Origin: Candidatus Scatousia excrementipullorum
GTDB lineage: Bacteria; Cyanobacteriota; Vampirovibrionia; Gastranaerophilales; Gastranaerophilaceae
Direction of reading: 5' to 3'
NCBI GenBank assembly: GCA_017694215.1
Contig: JADIND010000032.1
Location: forward strand, 1-16,702
Length of the DNA stretch: 16,702 nucleotides
Shown here: one piece after another, positions 14,133 to 16,702 of the stretch
Layout: each line of letters starts with the position of its first letter
How positions within the stretch are numbered: the stretch's first letter is position 1
Made by a program: the position numbers and the translations under genes
The notes under the pieces: model-generated
Databases searched by the model: none
What the model was told of the DNA's origin: nothing
The model's input: the letters and a program-made list of their open reading frames with translations, nothing else

Positions 14133-16702
14133 ATGAAAGTAAATTTATATATAAATCAGCCTGTCTTTAAAGGCAGACGGGAAGACAGGAATACTGTTTC
14201 TCAACTCAAAAACAATAATAACTACGCACTTAACGAACCGAATCAACGAAAAATCAATCAGGCAATAGAAAATCTTGCAAATTATCCGGGTGAAGAAAAT
14301 CTGGATTTTATACTTGATGTTGCAGACAACCTTAAATACGGCACAAATATTGAAACAGGCAAGCAGGTAAAAAATGACTGGAAAAACAAATTAAAAAATG
14401 CTGCAGAAAATTCTCTGGCTCATTCAAACCCGATTTTAGAAGAAAAATACCGCCCGCAAATAGAAAGAATTTTTAATACAAAAAAATCACTGACAGAAGA
14501 TGAAAAATCTATCCTTGCTTATAAAAATTCAATTCTGGAAAAAACTGATTTAGATGCCCTGAAAGAAACTACCGATGAAAATATCCGTTCACTTGAAAGA
14601 AACATGGATTATTTTGTTATTTCAACGGAAATCCCTATTGAGCAGAAACTCTATGTTCTGAAACGTTTGGATTATTTTATGGGGCCTGATTACAACATAA
14701 ATCCGCAGTTAAAAGACAAGAAAACCCAAATTCTTGCGGAAATGATGAACGACCTTACAATCAATACCAAAGAATCAAAAATCCCGAATATCAAAGCCAT
14801 CAACCAGAAAAATCACGGTATGTGTGCCGCAATTTCCATAACAAGAAAAGCCATAGCCTACGAAGACAAACCCAATTATGTAGATTCGCTTCTATCGGAA
14901 CTTGATGACACTGATAAAGTAATGATTTATGACAGATTTAATCTTGGTTCCGGCAAACGCATTCCTGTTCAAAAAGTATATCTTGATTATGATTATGCAC
15001 AGGCAAAAGGTTATCGTATTGTTGATGCCGCAGCTACACAGTGGATGAATATCGCTAATATGTACGGCATTAACAATGAAAATATGGAAGAATACAACCC
15101 GTTTGACAAGAATAATTTTGATGCACTTCAGGATGCACATTTTAACCAGAATTTTGAAAATCAGGAACTTATGAAAAAACAGTGCAATTATCAGGCACTG
15201 TTAAAAGCACAGGATGCAATCGGAACTTACAAATCCGTACTCCTGAAACGGGAAACAATACAACAAGAAAACCATTCAAAATTATTCCAAAATATTGAAC
15301 TTAATTCAAAATATCATAATTCCATAAAAAATGAATTAAAAAATATTCTGCCTGATATGGAAAAAGCGGAAGTGAACACCCTTCTTTCAAAGTTAATTTC
15401 ACTGGAGAAAAATTTTTCCGATGAAATCGATAAAGAACCGTTCCACCTTCGTCAATACTGCTTTATTCCGAACGAAGAAGATTCACAGAAAGTAAAAAAA
15501 GTTAAACAATATCTGATTGATAATACCTGTGCTACAGATGATGCAGCACTCAACAAAGCGGCAAAAAACATCGCGGAATTGATAGAAGAGTCGTATAAAC
15601 TTTCAGAAAAAATTAAACCGGCAAGTTTATTATCAAAAAAAATTGCGACCGCAAGACTTGCTTATGAAGCGGAAGCCGCCTACAGAGCAAGCATACTTGT
15701 CGGATTTGGCGAACCCGACGTTTTGACGGATAAACTTATTAAATACAATATTCCTGACAGAGAAACCCGAATTTCAGAAGGTATTGACAAACTGATTAAT
15801 CTTGTTGAAACCGGAAACAGTCCTGAACTTACAGAACACCTTTCAAAACTTTTCCAATTTGAAAACCCTGATAAAACGGAAGTTCTCAATGCATTGAATG
15901 CTGTCAAGGCAAATTACGAAAGCAATATGACTGCACTGCTTGATGAATTATACCGCAGATTGGGGCTTGGCAGCAGGAAAGAGTGCCTGCTTGACGAAAT
16001 TCAAGTTTCCAAAAATGAAATCAAAGCCGGTAAAAAAGCAGAACAGTCAAAGGTTGCAGAATGTCTTGGAATCAATGATGCAAAAAAAGATGTTTTGAAA
16101 GCACTGGAACATTTTGAAAAACAATTATCAGACCCTGACTGCGACGAAAAAACATATATTGACATCATGAATAAAGCAGGATACAAAAACCAGACAGATT
16201 TGTTTATAACGAGATACCAGGCAGTTCTTTCAACAATTACAAATCCGAACGATTCCGATTATGAGGAAAACAACAAAATATTGAGAGAAATAAACGATCT
16301 GGATGAAAATGCCACAGCTGATGATATGCTGAATTTGTTCAGAGCAATCGGTGAAACTTTCAACGGAGTTTCGCAGGATATTGAAATCGCCGCAAATATA
16401 ATAAATTCATGCCGCACAGCTGAATCTAATTTGCTTTCATCAAATGATTTAAAAAACAAACTTCCTGTAATCGAAGCGAAAGATATTCTTATTTCACAAA
16501 TGGAAAAACGCGGTGAACTTATACCGGAATCTGAAATGAGAAAATTACAGGACAGATTTACAAAAATCGACAAAATTCGTTCGCAGGATGAATTTTCAAG
16601 CCGTCAGGGAAAAATTTCCGACCCTTCTTTGTACAAATTAACGGAAAGCGAAAAAAATTCCATCAAAAATATAAACAAAAAACTGAATAAAATGTATTCT
16701 GA
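14133..16702 (+). CDS. Large protein with papain-like Q-x5-C motif, 5' part (runs off right edge)
   Basis: The frame stays open for 856 codons to the window end, so the product is longer than 856 residues. I do not recognise a named family. The N-terminus is short and basic and contains V11-F-K-G14. Residues about 30-220 are helical and charged. N224-Q225-K-N-H-G-M-C231-A-A-I-S235 repeats the papain pattern, in which the oxyanion-hole Gln stands six residues before the nucleophilic Cys (compare Q-G-S-C-G-S-C-W-A-F). A matching His and Asn are not identified in the visible part. The remainder, to 856, looks strongly helical and coiled-coil-like, rich in K, E, N and D. No signal peptide or membrane segment is seen. 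It may be a cysteine peptidase, a transglutaminase-like enzyme or a non-catalytic relative. Same strand as the ape operon, 86 bases after it, but not obviously part of it. Confidence 0.6.
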   Translation, partial: MKVNLYINQPVFKGRREDRNTVSQLKNNNNYALNEPNQRKINQAIENLANYPGEENLDFILDVADNLKYGTNIETGKQVKNDWKNKLKNAAENSLAHSNPILEEKYRPQIERIFNTKKSLTEDEKSILAYKNSILEKTDLDALKETTDENIRSLERNMDYFVISTEIPIEQKLYVLKRLDYFMGPDYNINPQLKDKKTQILAEMMNDLTINTKESKIPNIKAINQKNHGMCAAISITRKAIAYEDKPNYVDSLLSELDDTDKVMIYDRFNLGSGKRIPVQKVYLDYDYAQAKGYRIVDAAATQWMNIANMYGINNENMEEYNPFDKNNFDALQDAHFNQNFENQELMKKQCNYQALLKAQDAIGTYKSVLLKRETIQQENHSKLFQNIELNSKYHNSIKNELKNILPDMEKAEVNTLLSKLISLEKNFSDEIDKEPFHLRQYCFIPNEEDSQKVKKVKQYLIDNTCATDDAALNKAAKNIAELIEESYKLSEKIKPASLLSKKIATARLAYEAEAAYRASILVGFGEPDVLTDKLIKYNIPDRETRISEGIDKLINLVETGNSPELTEHLSKLFQFENPDKTEVLNALNAVKANYESNMTALLDELYRRLGLGSRKECLLDEIQVSKNEIKAGKKAEQSKVAECLGINDAKKDVLKALEHFEKQLSDPDCDEKTYIDIMNKAGYKNQTDLFITRYQAVLSTITNPNDSDYEENNKILREINDLDENATADDMLNLFRAIGETFNGVSQDIEIAANIINSCRTAESNLLSSNDLKNKLPVIEAKDILISQMEKRGELIPESEMRKLQDRFTKIDKIRSQDEFSSRQGKISDPSLYKLTESEKNSIKNINKKLNKMYS

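Noticed and set aside
14892..16573. Several minus-strand open frames of 61-104 codons at the right end
   Set aside because: They are shadows of the large plus-strand gene, which stays open from 14133 to the end with consistent codon use; their sequences show no recognisable motif.
1..16702. CRISPR arrays, tRNA/rRNA genes, insertion sequences
   Set aside because: I looked for regularly spaced repeats, cloverleaf arms with CCA-type ends, rRNA-like blocks and terminal inverted repeats and saw none.

Overview
The window is AT-rich (roughly two thirds A+T by eye), densely coded, and shows Shine-Dalgarno-led genes with many ATGA/TGATG overlaps. It encodes a lipid/polyketide pathway with an outer-membrane delivery module (LolA-like protein, MMPL exporter), so the host is a diderm bacterium. 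The low GC, the codon use, and the short N-terminal tag ending F-K-G on the last protein remind me of gut Vampirovibrionia/Gastranaerophilales (non-photosynthetic relatives of Cyanobacteria). That assignment is an inference from memory, about 50% sure.

Layout. Positions 1-1739 hold two divergent sugar-nucleotide genes: the 5' part of manC (minus strand, runs off the left edge) and galE (plus). A uridine-kinase-like P-loop kinase follows (1862-2743). From 2740 to 14046 lies one biosynthetic locus of two divergent operons sharing a 51-bp promoter region (about 6232-6282). The left operon (minus) is ketosynthase - dehydratase - ketoreductase - ketosynthase. The right operon (plus) is chain-length-factor-like half ketosynthase - acyltransferase - ACP - ACP - small membrane protein - AMP-ligase/dehydratase fusion - thioesterase - LolA-like - MMPL exporter - LpxL-like acyltransferase. 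The last 2.5 kb hold the 5' part of a large protein with a papain-like Q-x5-C motif, which runs off the right edge.

How the genes work together. Gene content and order match the aryl polyene (APE) clusters of Gram-negative bacteria. The left operon is ApeO-P-Q-R in order and the right one ApeC-D-E-F-G-HI-K-L-M plus the acyltransferase half of ApeJ. Ape letters follow the E. coli/Xenorhabdus clusters as I remember them. The ligase would activate an aromatic acid and load it on an ACP; ketosynthases, the reductase and the split dehydratase would then build a conjugated polyene. ApeD/ApeJ-type acyltransferases would attach it to a lipid, and the MMPL/LolA pair would move it to the outer membrane. 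No starter-forming enzyme, methyltransferase, glycosyltransferase or DUF3261 protein is visible, so the head group and final product cannot be read from this window.

The most interesting points are the presence of an APE-type locus in what may be an unusual host, the catalytic residues of the dehydratase divided between two different proteins, overlapping divergent -10 boxes with a nearly leaderless apeC, and the large Q-x5-C protein beside the cluster.
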